From assembly GCF_009905375.1 (NCBI RefSeq), contig NC_133647.1, positions 170,048,790 to 170,112,789 of the forward strand: a stretch of DNA of 64,000 nucleotides. Direction: 5' to 3'. The notes under the pieces are model-generated. The model was given only the letters and a program-made list of their open reading frames with translations, did no database searches and was not told the DNA's origin. Every line of letters begins with the position of its first letter. Position 1 is the first letter of the stretch. Origin of the DNA: Apium graveolens. Lineage: Eukaryota; Streptophyta; Magnoliopsida; Apiales; Apiaceae. This document shows, one piece after another, positions 1-11,800 of this stretch. A program made the translations under genes and the position numbers.

Positions 1-59
1 AGACAAGAAATCAGTTCTTATACTGTCATGTAAAGACAGTATACATATGTTGGTTTCAG

Positions 60-978
60 AGTCTCTTACTTTTTTAACACGTGCAGTATCAGTACTTGTA
101 TTACAAACACTGGAGCTTTTTGCGGTTTCTCTTCTATCAAGGTTCTTTGCAAAGCCTGCATATAAGCTTTTTAGCCACATCAAAGCTGATACAGTGGCAA
201 GTGAAATGAACTGGTTGATGGCATCAGTCTTTGGCTTTGGATTCCTTGTGTTCCAGGTGTTTGTAATGTCATTGCTTGCTAACAGTTTGATAGGTCCCAA
301 GGTTTTTCTTTTTCATTGTTCACCTTAAATGCCTAAATTCTATCATGAATGAGATCATCATGCTTCAGAAAACTATTTTCCTTTTTTTTGTTCTTGATTA
401 TATTTGGACTTGAAGTTAAAACTAGAACACGAAGCTTTCAAGTATCCCAGTTCTGTTGGGATCTCATCTTTAACATTGCTATGTTGTAGTACATTTTTGT
501 TATCAGAGTCTTGCCTCTTAAAGAACTAGTAGTACAAGTATCCAGGGTAGAATCTTATTATGCAAAAGTGTAAAGGTTTAGTATACACACTTCTACAATT
601 TCAAATGCTATAATACAAATGGTCAAAATATGAATTTTATGCATCTCTTATTGCGTAATATAAAAGTTTATATTACTGAACTTCTTTGCACCAACTATAA
701 AAGTTTATGTTAGAAGGATAAAGGAAAAAACTGAACCTCTTTTACTCTTATGAATAAAGAAATTTATAGCACTATTTTTATTATTTACCTGTAATATCTG
801 CTGTTTAATCTACGTGCAGGATGTTAACAACCCTGTATTGAAGGAAATATTATCAAGTGGTCCAATCTCTTTAGCTGCATGCTCTTTAGTTTACTGCATT
901 ATCACTCCGTTTCTGGAGAAAACTGTGTACAGAGGATTTCTGCTGAGATACCTGGCATTTATAATGGAATGGCTGCAA
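60..978 (+). pseudogene. CPBP (CAAX/Abi-type) intramembrane protease gene, two internal exons
   Basis: Two exons read as part of a plant CPBP-family intramembrane metalloprotease, a multi-pass membrane protein often plastid-targeted in plants. Exon 60-301 follows an acceptor AG at 58-59, is rich in hydrophobic residues and ends GPK before GT. Exon 820-978 starts after CAG at 819 with DVNNP and ends WLQ before GTACCA. The 518 bp intron between them is phase 0. The second exon contains the family's first catalytic motif, normally EExxxR, but here it reads EKTVYRG, so the second glutamate is lysine. The downstream exons with the later conserved histidine motifs were not found before the repeat-rich region begins. 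This is probably a broken or partly captured gene, although upstream exons lie outside the window. Family assignment is from recognised sequence pattern; non-functionality is inferred from E-to-K and the missing exons. Confidence 0.72.
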
Positions 979-2029
979 GTACCAGCTACATTACATTACA
1001 TAGACCGTAGTAGATAGCAAAACGTGTACATACAGAGGGATTGAGGTGAAGCATGGAGATAACAACGGACTGAACATTGCCTTCTTCATAAACACTGGTA
1101 CAGTGATTATGCATTTCTATAACACCATTCTTGTCTACATCAGCAATCTCATTAATCACCCTATAATATTTTGGATCTGATTTTTTGCTACAACTAGAAT
1201 TTAATAGTGAAGAAATCAGTGAGCTACATTAGGTAAACCAAAAACCCCCACCCAAATCCATAATATTTGTTAAATCAGCATTTTATTATCATCTTCTCTA
1301 TTTGCATATAGAAAGACATTTACATACCCCCGTGTATATATACCTATGTTGCCAATAACAGTGCTAAGAATAGCTGCTTCTTCAACAAGGAGATAAATAT
1401 ACTCAAAAACTCATTGCAATAGCATAATGTTCAATTTTCCCCCAAGTTACTAAAACAACACTTTTTATTCTTGATTCGGTGTGCTTTGCCTCATCTGGTG
1501 AAATGACTGAGATCGAACAAGTAGAGGAGGAGATTCAATATTCTCTACTTGAGGTTAGTGCAAACATCTGCACTATATTAAATTGCATACATGGGGCCGT
1601 GGAAAAATTATAAATCCGTATCTATATTCACTGCCTTTTTTATATAAGTGAAATTATAGCTTTTTCATCGCTAATGTTGACTTTATGCGGTAAAAAGAGC
1701 AACAAGAGTGAGCTGATGGCATAACTTATATTACGTCATCAATTGCCTGAACCAGTTTTTGATGATAGTCGAAAAATAGTTTTTTCTTATCCAAGGATAT
1801 CTTGGATGTTATGTTGTAGTTTTTAGCGTTAGAGATGAGACTCCTATGTAGTGGTATGGTTTGGAGAATTGCGACTGTTATTTAATTGTTTGGTTCAAAA
1901 AATTGAGACTTATGTATGCAAATTTGATATTTTATTTATTACGTGATTGTTCTTTAGGTTGAGTATATATTTCAAAAAATTAAAAATAACTGTTACATTT
2001 GACTATTCTAGTGTAATATATGTTTACAA
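979..2029. other. Non-coding AT-rich stretch, no gene recognised
   Basis: No recognisable protein-coding exon or RNA gene was seen. A short open stretch at about 1480-1553 (ending LLE before a possible donor GAG|GTTAGT) could be an exon of an unknown gene but has no recognisable homology. The expected last exons of the CPBP gene were looked for and not recognised. Confidence 0.5.
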
Positions 2030-2375
2030 ATAGTGTTATATTACATATGCTAGTGTTGCTTAATTACAAAAAATGGTGTTATAATAGATAAAACATACTG
2101 TTACAATAGTCTGTGCGACCCATATTCGGGGTCCACATTTACAATCTTGATCGAACCTAATGTATCACTCATTTTGTGTTACATTTAGGCATTACAGTGT
2201 TACAGTAGTTGCCTATTGTAACGTTTTTATCACTGTTACAATAGATCACAAAAGTGTTACATTAGGGTATCTATTATAATGCTCGTATACGTAACGCCCC
2301 CTGGTGTTACAATAGACCTAATGTAACGTTTTTTGGGCCTATTGTAACACCATTTAGGCATTACAATAACCTACT
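2030..2375. repeat. Cluster of short inverted/direct repeats, possible DNA-transposon subterminal region
   Basis: At least ten copies of a unit close to GTGTTACAATAG or its complement CTATTGTAACAC lie in 350 bp in both orientations, for example near 2078, 2098, 2207, 2215, 2233, 2253, 2300 and 2338. Such dense short motifs in both orientations are typical of subterminal repeats where plant CACTA, hAT or Mutator-type transposases bind. No terminal inverted repeat, target duplication or transposase was found, so the superfamily is not assigned. Confidence 0.5.
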
Positions 2376-2384
2376 TATGGCATA

Positions 2385-2760
2385 GTGTCATCTGTCGAAT
2401 AATCAAAAGTATTATTCGTCGAGAGACAAGGAGCCATATCCGTCTGCTGTGAGTAAACCAGTTAGCAAAGCTAAGCTTGCTAAGTCGAATGAGAAATATA
2501 GATCAGTTTTAAAAAACTTTATTCCAGGAGAATCAAGTCAAGTCTGAAAAGAAAAGAAAGTTAATGTTGGTCATTTGTCTATCAAGCAATTGAATGACAA
2601 ATTAGAAAAGATTGAGGTTAAAACATAAGCTAAAAAGAAAAACAATAGAAATGGGAAAGTAGGAATTAACAAACATAACAACTACATGCCTGATAAATAT
2701 GCACCAAGAAAAATCTGTGTTAAGTGTGGTAGTGGTAATTGTATTTTGTATTAGTTTTGC
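2385..2760 (+). pseudogene. Isolated Sirevirus gag fragment (same family as element C)
   Basis: This segment closely matches 19430-19800 of element C: the same run through the ATCCGTCG motifs, the Lys-rich linker, and the start of the second zinc knuckle (CVKCG). It carries a stop at about 2547 and another at 2627, and the knuckle is deleted (GTGGTAGTGG runs straight to AATTGT). No LTR flanks it directly, so it is a relic of another copy or a captured piece, not part of C, whose LTR begins downstream. Confidence 0.8.
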
Positions 2761-3069
2761 TTTAGAATTAGTAGTCCGGAAGTGCGGACTGTTACAGTTG
2801 GTATCATAGCTCTGCCCGGCCGGAAGTGTAGAGGCACTGCCCGGGTTCTGTATGTGTGTTTGTGAGATCGACGAGGACGTCGTTCATATAAGAGGGGGTG
2901 TTTGTAACAACTACATCGATAAGAATAAGAGTGTCTGGGACCTCTAGAGATACAAGTCAATAACTAATGTGTACCAAATCGCTAGCTTTTTCGGACCGAC
3001 CTGTGGTGGGTTGTTGGGTCCGGTATGCATTCAGTTGTGGGTTTGGGTGTTATAGTAACAAATAAGTAA
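2761..3069 (+). other. LTR-retrotransposon relic with primer-site-like sequence
   Basis: GGACTGTTACA followed by GTTGGTATCATAGCTC at about 2788-2813 resembles an LTR end (TGTTACA) joined to a degenerate initiator-Met primer-binding site (consensus TGGTATCAGAGC). The rest, up to about 3069, is unrecognised and has no convincing ORF. Confidence 0.35.
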
Positions 3070-3235
3070 TGTAGCACATTTCTGCAAATAACATGTTTTA
3101 GTCTAGTAGATTGTGTAGGGTTCTCTAAGTCATGTTGACTACTAGATTGATATGCAGAATATGTTGACTAATTGTAAATATAAGATGTCTTGTAATTCTG
3201 TATAAGTGAAATAGAGTCAGGTGACAGATAGACTC

Positions 3236-3315
3236 CCGACGGATGATCTACAAGGCTCCCGACGGATGATCAACATATTCCCGACGGATGTTCAACTTAC
3301 TCCCGACGGATGATC
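3236..3315 (+). repeat. Four-copy 22-23 bp tandem array of CCGACGGATGATC
   Basis: Copies start at 3236, 3259, 3281 and 3303, so the period is 22-23 bp, with little conservation between copies. The core CCGACGG is a palindrome apart from its central base. The same core recurs throughout the internal region of element C. Repeated palindromic motifs in LTRs are a known hallmark of Sireviruses, where they are thought to be regulatory. Confidence 0.85.
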
Positions 3316-3699
3316 ATATTCAAAATAGCTGTTGATAGTGACAACACAGTCACATGCGTTGGGTGTTTGCAAAAGGTATGTGGTAGCCTGTTAAGCAGGA
3401 TTTTGAGAACAAAGAAGCATTACCATTTCCATGCTACTGTGAAGATATTTAAAGATGCTGGAATAGAGTAATGAAGCAACATGGAATTAGACTAGATATA
3501 GTTTTGTTTTATTATCTTGTCTTACTGTCATGCAACTTAGTGATATATAAACCAAGTGTAGCAAGTAGAACATTTGACTAAGCAAGCTTATTTTTCAGAG
3601 AAACATATCAAGCTGTATTCTGTAAGAATTTCTCTGTAGTTTTGTTTGTTCAACTTATAAAGCAGTTGTGAGCTATTCAAAGCTTTACAGAGTTCTCAA

Positions 3700-3745
<46 letters not shown>

Positions 3746-3943
3746 GATACTTTCAAATCCACCAGAAAGTTTTAAAGCCTGTGTTTTATTACTTAGTGTT
3801 TAGATTTCTATCACTCTTTCATTCCGCACTATTGCAAATCAAACACTGTTATATATATTAAGTTAGAACAATTTTTAAATCTCAAAAAGTAGCTAGAATT
3901 ACATTCAATCCCCCCTTCTGTAATTCTTGTTGTATTGTTAGGG

Positions 3944-3948
3944 AATAA
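3944..3948. repeat. Target-site duplication of element A, left copy (AATAA)
   Basis: AATAA directly precedes the TG of element A and is repeated at 17736-17740 directly after its terminal CA. Confidence 0.93.
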
Positions 3949-6900
3949 TGTAACACCCCCAGATCCGGGGTCGGGGATCCGGGTCGTCACGGTCTTTCTT
4001 CCACAATATCACTTCACTTAATTAATAATAATAACCTTATGCTGTGACCCCACACTAACACACACCACAACCCGTTATAGTCTCAGAGATGAAATTTAAA
4101 TAAGTACAAGTCTTTGAATCCACAATTTAAAAGTTATTACAACCCAAAATGATTACTTGATAAATTTACAGTTAATTGCCATTATCTGCCACAAGTTATA
4201 ATTATACATAATTTGATTCTCAAAAATAGAATGCCTGATCTACCAATAGATCTACCTCTGCAGCTATAGCAGCCACAACATCATCGGGAAGACGCGGGAT
4301 GCTTCCCACGCGCTTGCTCTGGGTCTGCTGGAGTCTGGCCATCTTTCCTAACTGTTGTTGTGTGATGAAGAAATAAAGCAAGGGTGAGCAGCAAGCCCAC
4401 CAAAATAATATATATAATGATTTACAATATATGAGCCTACTCATAATACTCATGAAAGTCTTGGTCAAAAGAAATGAACCAAGTTTGATATCTTAATGCG
4501 ATGAAGTCGCAAAATATTCAGTATATATACATATATACTTTTCAAAATATTGGAAGTCCTCTTCCATGCATAATATACACAAAGTCCCAGTGTATAACTG
4601 TATAAAAAATATCGTTGCAAGGTGATCTCATATATCTAACCTTGTCTCAACGTTTTTCTGAAAATCTTTGTCATTCATAAGACAATTATTAATTAGATAT
4701 AAGTTTAAAAGATGAAGTTACAAGATACCCCAATATACTTATATCTTTCCCAAATACTACTTGAACTACCACCGTTCAAGTTATAAATTAGCTTCAAAAG
4801 TTCATCACATAGATGAGACTATAAGACAAGATTTGAATAGATTAAATCTTTAAAATATTATCAAAATAAAATGAAGTTACGAGATACTTCATTTGATGTA
4901 AACATCATTTTGAAAACTTGACCCTGCCAACACTCAACAATCGCCCAACCGTAGCCTTTCCATCGAAGTGCTCTGGGTAGTGTTGCAGAAATTATCCAAT
5001 TGGATGATGAACTCATTACGGGAGTTTGCCGCGCCAGGAAGACCACTTACGATGATCAGTCGTAGTAGTACAACCCCACCATTTTCTACATGTAGAGGAG
5101 AACCTGTCGGATTTACTTGTCAACCGAACACTGAACTCCTAAGGAATGGACCGCCTTAGCGGAACTTCCAGGCCATTTGGGCCAATATAATAAGGCTGGG
5201 CCGGCGCTACTCGGCCACTTACGCCACTCCTAGTTCAGATGAAATCCATGACTCTGAAACGTAAAGCTCGTTTCCCCCTTTCCCCAAGTAGAAACTTGTT
5301 GATACGGCTCCACCAAGAAGTCGTACCTAGTTGGAAAGGAAAACTCACCGATATTTCCCAGGCGATGCCTGTTAATGGATTAACTTGTTCCAAGAATTTT
5401 ACTTCCCGAATATTGGGTAAGTAATAAAAAACTCTTTTACCAAGACAGCAACCTTGTTGCGAATATAAAACACACCACCGAGCCGGATCCCCCATGTTTT
5501 GAGCGAGTATTTAAATCCCCTTTTTAAAAGGAAGATCTTAAATATAAAAATAGTTTTGGGATCCGCTCTAACTTTTGAAAATCATTTTAAAGACTCGAAA
5601 ACACTTTAAAGAGTGTTTGGAGTAAAACTGATTTAATGAAGTAAATCAGTCCCCAGAATATTTAGAAAATGTCTGAATATTATTATTTAAATAATATTCC
5701 CATAAAAGATAATCTTTATAAAATAATTGAAGTAGAAGTATTAAAACTTATACTTGAAATGAATAGCAAATAATCAAAGATATACTTATACGAAAGTAAT
5801 ATCTTTATTTGAATAATCAAAAATAAGTTTGATTATCGACACCTTATTCTTTAATAAAATAAAGAATATATCTCAGCAAATAATCGGAGTCATAGATCCT
5901 CAAATGAATATTCAAATAATATTCAATAAATAAAATAAAGTTAAAGTTATCGAATAAACCTTATTCGATTAATAGTTTTAAAAACTATATCCATATATAT
6001 ATATAAATAAATATATATATATAATATACTCGGGAACATCGACTCCCGGTTTAGAAATATGTTCACCTTTTATCCCCTATACTAAGGGTATACGCAACTA
6101 CTTGCTTATTTCTAGCATAGGTATTATGCAACTATAAGCATTGAAATCAACAGATAGATAACCAGATTACGAAACAGACATGCATATATACCATATTAGC
6201 ATGCTCCAATATATCGCAAAATTTGCTAATAACAATCATGCAATATCACAAGATAATGCATATACATATATTTACATCACAACAACAGTATAACGGGTAG
6301 AAAACTTGCCTGAGCGACTTGGGGTGATAAAAGGCTCGGGACGAGTCTGGTAACCTATAAACAACAAGTAAGTTGGAATTAAACCAAAATCACTTGTAAA
6401 TCTATACTTTAACTAACTTAGACTCTAACGCTTGATTTTGCGCTCACTGATTTGCTTAAGTCACTCGGGTACCCTCGGCTCCTTCATTTTTAATAATTTA
6501 ACCTTTACGAGTTTTAAAGCGATTCCTTCGCGAACGACTTACCAACTGCCTAACACACTTACCATAAATGTTTCACACATTAATTAATCCTTTTTGGTCT
6601 TTAACCTACATTCCAAAGTAAGGCGAGGGAAAAAGTTTCGTTCGTGAAACGCCGTTACTTGAAACGGTCGTTTCTCCTAAACCGTAAATCGGAATCGGAC
6701 GAACTACATATCAAAACGAAGCTCGTAACATGAGCTATCTAAACATGGCAGTGGTCACAATTTAACAGGGGGTTCTCGGGTCCTAATGCTATGCACAAAA
6801 CAGTCCAAAGAAAATCGGACATTACGACGGCTATGTTTACGCGATTTCCCATTTTTAAAACTACCCACAATCATCACAAACCATCCTCAAATCCACACAC

Positions 6901-8101
6901 ATCAAACACCCATCCTTACCACATCATAACAATCCCAAACAATTCAATATTACTCATTCATACATATGCTTAACCTAACTTTAATCATGCTTTAAGTTTC
7001 TTTAAATCAAAACCACTAAATTATCATTTCATTTCACCACCATTCCAAATCTCAACTCTAAACATAACAACAAGATACCATAACATCTTACTCATCAAAA
7101 TCACTTTATAATATATATGAACCTAGGGTTTGAAAGTGGTATACCTTCCTTGGATTGGTGGGTGAAGCTAGGAAGCCTTAATAAGCTTGGAGTAGTCTTA
7201 AGAAAGCTTAGATCTTCAAGAAAACAAGAAAAAAAACTCAAGTTAGAACTTGAAAACACTATTCATTGTCTTCTCCAATGATTAAATCAAGAAGCTAGAG
7301 AAAGAATTTGTGGCTTAAACTTATGATATAGCCATTACTAAGCATAAAGAAGGTTAGGGAATTTTCTTACCAATTAAGGATGCTTGGATCTTGATTTTGG
7401 AAATTTTTAGCTTTGAAAATGCAAGAAAGCCGAGAGCAAAGTGAAGACAATGCCTTGGTTGATTTTTTTTTGATTTTTGATGAAATGAATTGCTAGTTGG
7501 TTGGCTTGTTTTTGTTTTCCATTTAGCAAATTACCACCTTGTCCTTGCATTTGTGTGGTCCTAAATCACCCACACCTCCTTCCTTCCATGTCATGCTTAT
7601 GTCACCCCTATGATGTCATCCTCCCTTCCTTGTCTCCTTTCTATTGGTTGGATGACATCACTCCCCTTAAACCCTTTGATTAACTCCCTAATCGTTTGCC
7701 TAATGACCGCTGATCTGTTGTACGGTTCGCTTAACTTTCGTTCTCGTTTATCGTTTGAAGGATCATACCCGGGATCTTATTACTTAGGTTCCCTTAACCT
7801 TTCTCAATACATTATATTCCTTTTTATGATCCTCTATTATAATCCTTTAATTTAAATCCTTTTTATTTTGTTACCTTATACTCAATTCTCTCCGTACCTT
7901 GTGGATTTCCGGGAAAAACCAAAGTGTTCGGAATTGGATTCTGACGATCTTTACATACACTTATATACTTCATAGAGTACTAATAATATTCCATAAGATC
8001 AATAACAGAACCCCTACATAGCGTGGCATGAAAAGTTTTCTCGTTCAGCAAAAACACTATTCATAAGGGTTTCAAAAATTTCCAAAATTGGGGTTATTAC
8101 A
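3949..8101 (-). repeat. Element A left LTR (3' LTR in element sense), 4153 bp
   Basis: It matches 13581-17735. The only difference noticed is a 2 bp change in an (AT)n run near 6000. Most of the LTR is AT-rich non-coding sequence, with a GC-rich patch at 4250-4345 holding a small sense-strand ORF. Small ORFs duplicated identically in both LTRs reflect LTR identity, not selection. Positions about 4891-5398 form a block that element B's LTR lacks. Confidence 0.93.
4220..4342 (-). other. Small sense-strand ORF in the LTR (40 codons), hypothetical
   Basis: Within the AT-rich LTR, a GC-rich patch on the element's sense strand encodes MARLQQTQSKRVGS... with ATG in the context AAAGATGGCC. Just upstream is a pyrimidine-rich tract ending ACAACAACAG that resembles a splice acceptor. 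The identical copy is at 13852-13974, and element B has variants ending 45287 and 54902. Between A and B most differences change amino acids, and B loses the last few codons through a 1 bp deletion, so protein function is doubtful. Confidence 0.25.
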
Positions 8102-8114
8102 GTCTCCCCTCCTT
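8102..8114 (-). promoter_or_regulatory. Polypurine tract of element A
   Basis: On the minus strand AAGGAGGGGAGAC directly abuts the start of the element's 3' LTR, the expected place for the plus-strand DNA primer. This fixes the element's orientation. Confidence 0.9.
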
Positions 8115-8129
8115 AAAAGGATTCCGTCC

Positions 8130-8825
8130 CGGAATCAGATAGAAAATGAATAGGGGTACCTTCCTAGCATTGCACCTTCTAACTCTTAAGTAAATTTTCC
8201 CACATTGTGGTCCTACCACCAAACTCTGCCTAGTTTAATAATCCTTCTCCTAAGCACTTGTTCTTTTTCACTCTATAACCCTTCCTGGTTGCTCCATACA
8301 GGTTACGTCGGGTTGCATATCTATGCGCTCATATGCCTCTATCTATCTGGCATCTAAATTACACTTCCTTAACATTGATACGTGAAACACGTTACGACCT
8401 GCTACATGTTCGGGGTTAGGGCTAGCTTCTATGCTATCCTCCCAATACGTCTTAATATATCCAAGGGTCCAGCAATTCGTGGACTTAGCTTTCATTTCTT
8501 TCTGAACCTCATCAATCCTCTCCAAGGGATACCTATAACATTACTAGGTCCCCTATTTCATACTCTTTATCCTTTCGTGTCAAATCAACATACTTATCAT
8601 GTCCATCTTGGGCTACTACCAGCCGTCCTCTGATTAGATCTATCATATCCTTGGTCCTTTGGACTACTGCGGGTCCGAGCATCTTACGCTCTACAACTTC
8701 ATCCTAACATAAGGGAGATCGACATTATCTTCCCTCAAGAATCTCATAAGGCGACATCTCGATAATGACATATGATCTATTGTCGTAAGATAACTCAATC
8801 CGAATTAAGTGATCATTCCAAATTC
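8130..8825 (-). pseudogene. Element A integrase C-terminus and chromodomain-like tail, decayed
   Basis: Reading the minus strand gives the end of a Tekay/Del-type integrase: a WNDHL...SYDN segment, then SPYEILEGR, a GPAVVQRTKDMIDLIR segment, and finally RNVFHVSMLRK at about 8355-8390. After that comes a degraded chromodomain-like stretch (WELEGAM...YPYLF) leading into the polypurine tract. Multiple stops and frame changes interrupt it. The catalytic DD35E core upstream is not recognisable. Confidence 0.75.
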
Positions 8826-11800
8826 TTTCAAGTCTATTGCTCAGACTCTCATTATAGCTAGCATTCTATAACCTTTTAATAACCACGTCAACCTTAGTAT
8901 CACGAATGTGTTCCCATTCCGCATACTACCACCACTTTATTACTCCTTTTTCAGTTGTTTCTATTTTCCAAAATTTGATCAATCAAATAGAAGTAAAGGA
9001 ATTTGTTGAGAGATCACTATGATCATGAACACTTGTTATATCGCATAGTTAGTACAGAAGGTGGCCAGCCTTTAGTACTTGACAAGCAATTAAACAACAT
9101 GTGGTATCCTACTAGGCTTCTATCACAAAGATAGATAGTCATTCGGCAATACCTCCCCTTCTGGAAGGGTTGTTCTTCTCAGCTTACATGAAATGAAAAG
9201 AAGAGAAAAGAACGAACTGAAGAGAATTATATATTCATAAAAAAATTTTATTGCCATAAAATATCTGGCTTGGAATTTACCTCTGAACTATAGAGGTTTG
9301 TCATAGAAGAACAAAACATATACGTATTTATATCAACATCAAGTATTATAGCATCGCATTTCACGTGCCTAAATATTTTCGCTATCCCGTCCATCATTCT
9401 ATGGATCCATACTCTTCCTCGAGCTCATACACAATTACCTTTGAAACGCCCTCGACATCGAAAATCGAATCTGGGATCTCATTCTAGACATCATCGTTAC
9501 TAGAATTCTATGCTTGCACTGCAACCTTCCTCATATAGTAATACGACTCTCTATTGATAAGAAGGAATAAGTATTCAATAGGTAGATAATCTACTTAATT
9601 AGTCTATCAATGATAACTTATACACTACCACGACCCGATTAGTGGTACTCAATCTCAACACCCATTCCAATACAACTCTCACGGTTGTAATCAGCTCGAT
9701 ACTCGCAGAATCATTGCTGCCTTACTATGGTCCACCACTGACCTACTGTCGTCATTCACATTCCATGAAATCTTAATAGCTAACCATACGGAGTCCATAC
9801 ATGTCGTATCAAATCCTTCTAAGGAGGTAACATAATCACCATTCACGATTCATGAAGTACACTCCTGATTCTGACATACATACATGACATGAAGCAGATA
9901 AAAGTGCAGAAGAGTTTCAATCAAAGCAACGATAGCAGGTTAATACCATTCTTAGTCATATGCCTTAAATAGAAGACTTAACTCAAAGGTTCGTTTAGTC
10001 CTTTTTGAAACATGGTCCTGGATTATTCTCAAGATAGTACCTCCTAAGATAGATAGCCCGTTCCTGGCGATTACACTTATTAAACCTTTACCAACTACTA
10101 TTACGGTTGGGTATTGCACAGTCATCAGAAGGAATGTCAATCTTCCAAACCATAATTCAACCTTCACATTTTTAACCATCATCACTGTTTTCTTTTGGTA
10201 CACGCGCCTATAATTATCCACTTACCTTTAAAGTGTCGGCCACCTCTTTGGCCTTTCCTGATAGTAAAATTTCCTTACAGTCAATGTCATTTTAACCACC
10301 TCCAAATAAATTTTCTACCTTATTTCCGATCACTGCTTGAGTGAAGATGTTTTCCTTAAAATCAGATGGGAAAGAAAAGAAAAAAAAAATATCACCATTT
10401 TTCCATAAGTTATTGCCTCAATCTTTAGAGGCTAATCACTGGCAAGACTGACTCTCAATCATACTTAGAACATTTTTTATCTTAAGTCCTAATTGCCCTG
10501 AACAATTTCGACCATTACTGGTTCGATCCATACTTTCTCGTGGTTTAACACGTGCCCCACTTGGCATCATTATAATTATGTCATATTTCCTTTATCAACA
10601 TTTTTATTCTTGAGAATTTCGAATATTTCCTTTCTTCTTGTAAAACCTCTAAGGTTATCCTTCAATCGTTCCTCCTGTATTCCCTATATACAGGGCATAT
10701 CAAAATACCATTTACTAATACTAGAACCATTGTCTATATACTTCTGAAAAATTTCTCCACTGATCCTTAAAGGTTATTATTACCTTAATCCTTTCCAATT
10801 CATACTGTCAAAACTCATACTATCCCTATTAAGGGTGAAATGCCAACCTTTATGCATTCCCCTAGGATTCGTTTTAAGTTACCGATGTTCTATCCTTAAT
10901 TCCACCTTTAAAAAGGTACAAGCATCCTTCCATGGATAAATAAAGTCATATATCCCTGATAAGGGTATCTTATTCAATCATTTCCACCTCGATAGTCTAT
11001 ACCGAATTTCACAATAGCATCCTTATTCAAGTTAAGGTCAATCCACATGGCCTCCAAAAGATAAAAATGGTTATCCGCTTTTCTTTCCTGATTTGGTAAT
11101 GATCACATGGATGATCTGGAAGATATTGGTCGTGTTCAACGTGAACTTCTTCTTAATAAATCCTTATTTACTTTTGTTGTTTATCTCAACAGTCATCTCA
11201 ATGTTGGGATATCTTTCATACCTGGCGTCTCCCTTCCTGGGTATCAAGCCACCAGTCTTACACTTCACATTCTTGAAGGTCACTTCCTTCATCCAATTTT
11301 CTTAATTTCTTACTTTCTTGTCTCCTCAGTCTATCCGCGTCTCATTATTTATCCTTCGAACTATCTCAAGGTTTCTTCGAATCCTCCCAACTTACAGGGG
11401 ATAATATATATGTATCTCTTATACCTTCAACCATCAATTTAACTCATGGTATATCACCCTCATCCTGACGATTACATACTTTTCTATGTCTATTGCTACG
11501 AGTCTTTAGGGTTTCCTCATACCCAACTCCCTTATCATTCCTCAAACTCTATTGCCTTTATATTCCTTTCCACTTCAGTTTCTTTTTATTTTCCTTTCTC
11601 TTATCATTATTTCATGGACCAACACAACATAAACATTGATTTCATACATCCCGTCATTCTGGATTCGTGTCCTCAGAACGAATCTTGATAACTTTTACAA
11701 CTTAGATTCATAATTCATCATACTCATCTGCCTTTGTTCTGTCTCTAAAGCTTTTACACTATCTCCATAACCTTGGGAAGTACTTTCCTAAAACAATTGA

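Larger units (their letters stand above)
3070..3948 (+). repeat. Element C 5' LTR (ends 17742 after element A)
   Basis: The LTR ends in ...GGGAATAACA followed by the primer site, but its last two bases (CA, 17741-17742) are separated from the rest by element A. A TATA-like TATATAAA lies at 3544-3551. An (AT)n run lies at about 3704-3739. The start is uncertain by tens of bases because no second LTR is available for comparison. Confidence 0.65.

Noticed and set aside
1480..1553. Possible exon DSVCFASSGEMTEIEQVEEE... ending at a GAG|GTTAGT donor
   Set aside because: Short, no acceptor or homolog recognised, and not the expected CPBP continuation.
2099..2400. TAGTG strings near 2009 and 2049 as CACTA transposon ends
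   Set aside because: No matching CACTA terminus with a 3 bp duplication was found at suitable distance.
3228..3320. Regular 22-23 bp repeat array as a CRISPR-like array
   Set aside because: Repeats are 13 bp with 9-10 bp spacers in a plant LTR, and the motif recurs elsewhere in the element. No cas gene or prokaryotic context exists.
4861..5495. Overlapping plus and minus ORFs of 61-86 aa in A's LTR, repeated at 14493-15127
   Set aside because: They are identical only because the LTRs are identical, and are absent from B's LTR. No protein similarity recognised.
11093..11688. Series of plus-strand ORFs of 70-111 aa in element A (and 51890-52486 in B)
   Set aside because: They run antisense to the element, have no recognisable motifs, and overlap in several frames. 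They are hydrophobic by composition of TTC/TTT-rich sequence. Conservation between A and B reflects recent common origin.
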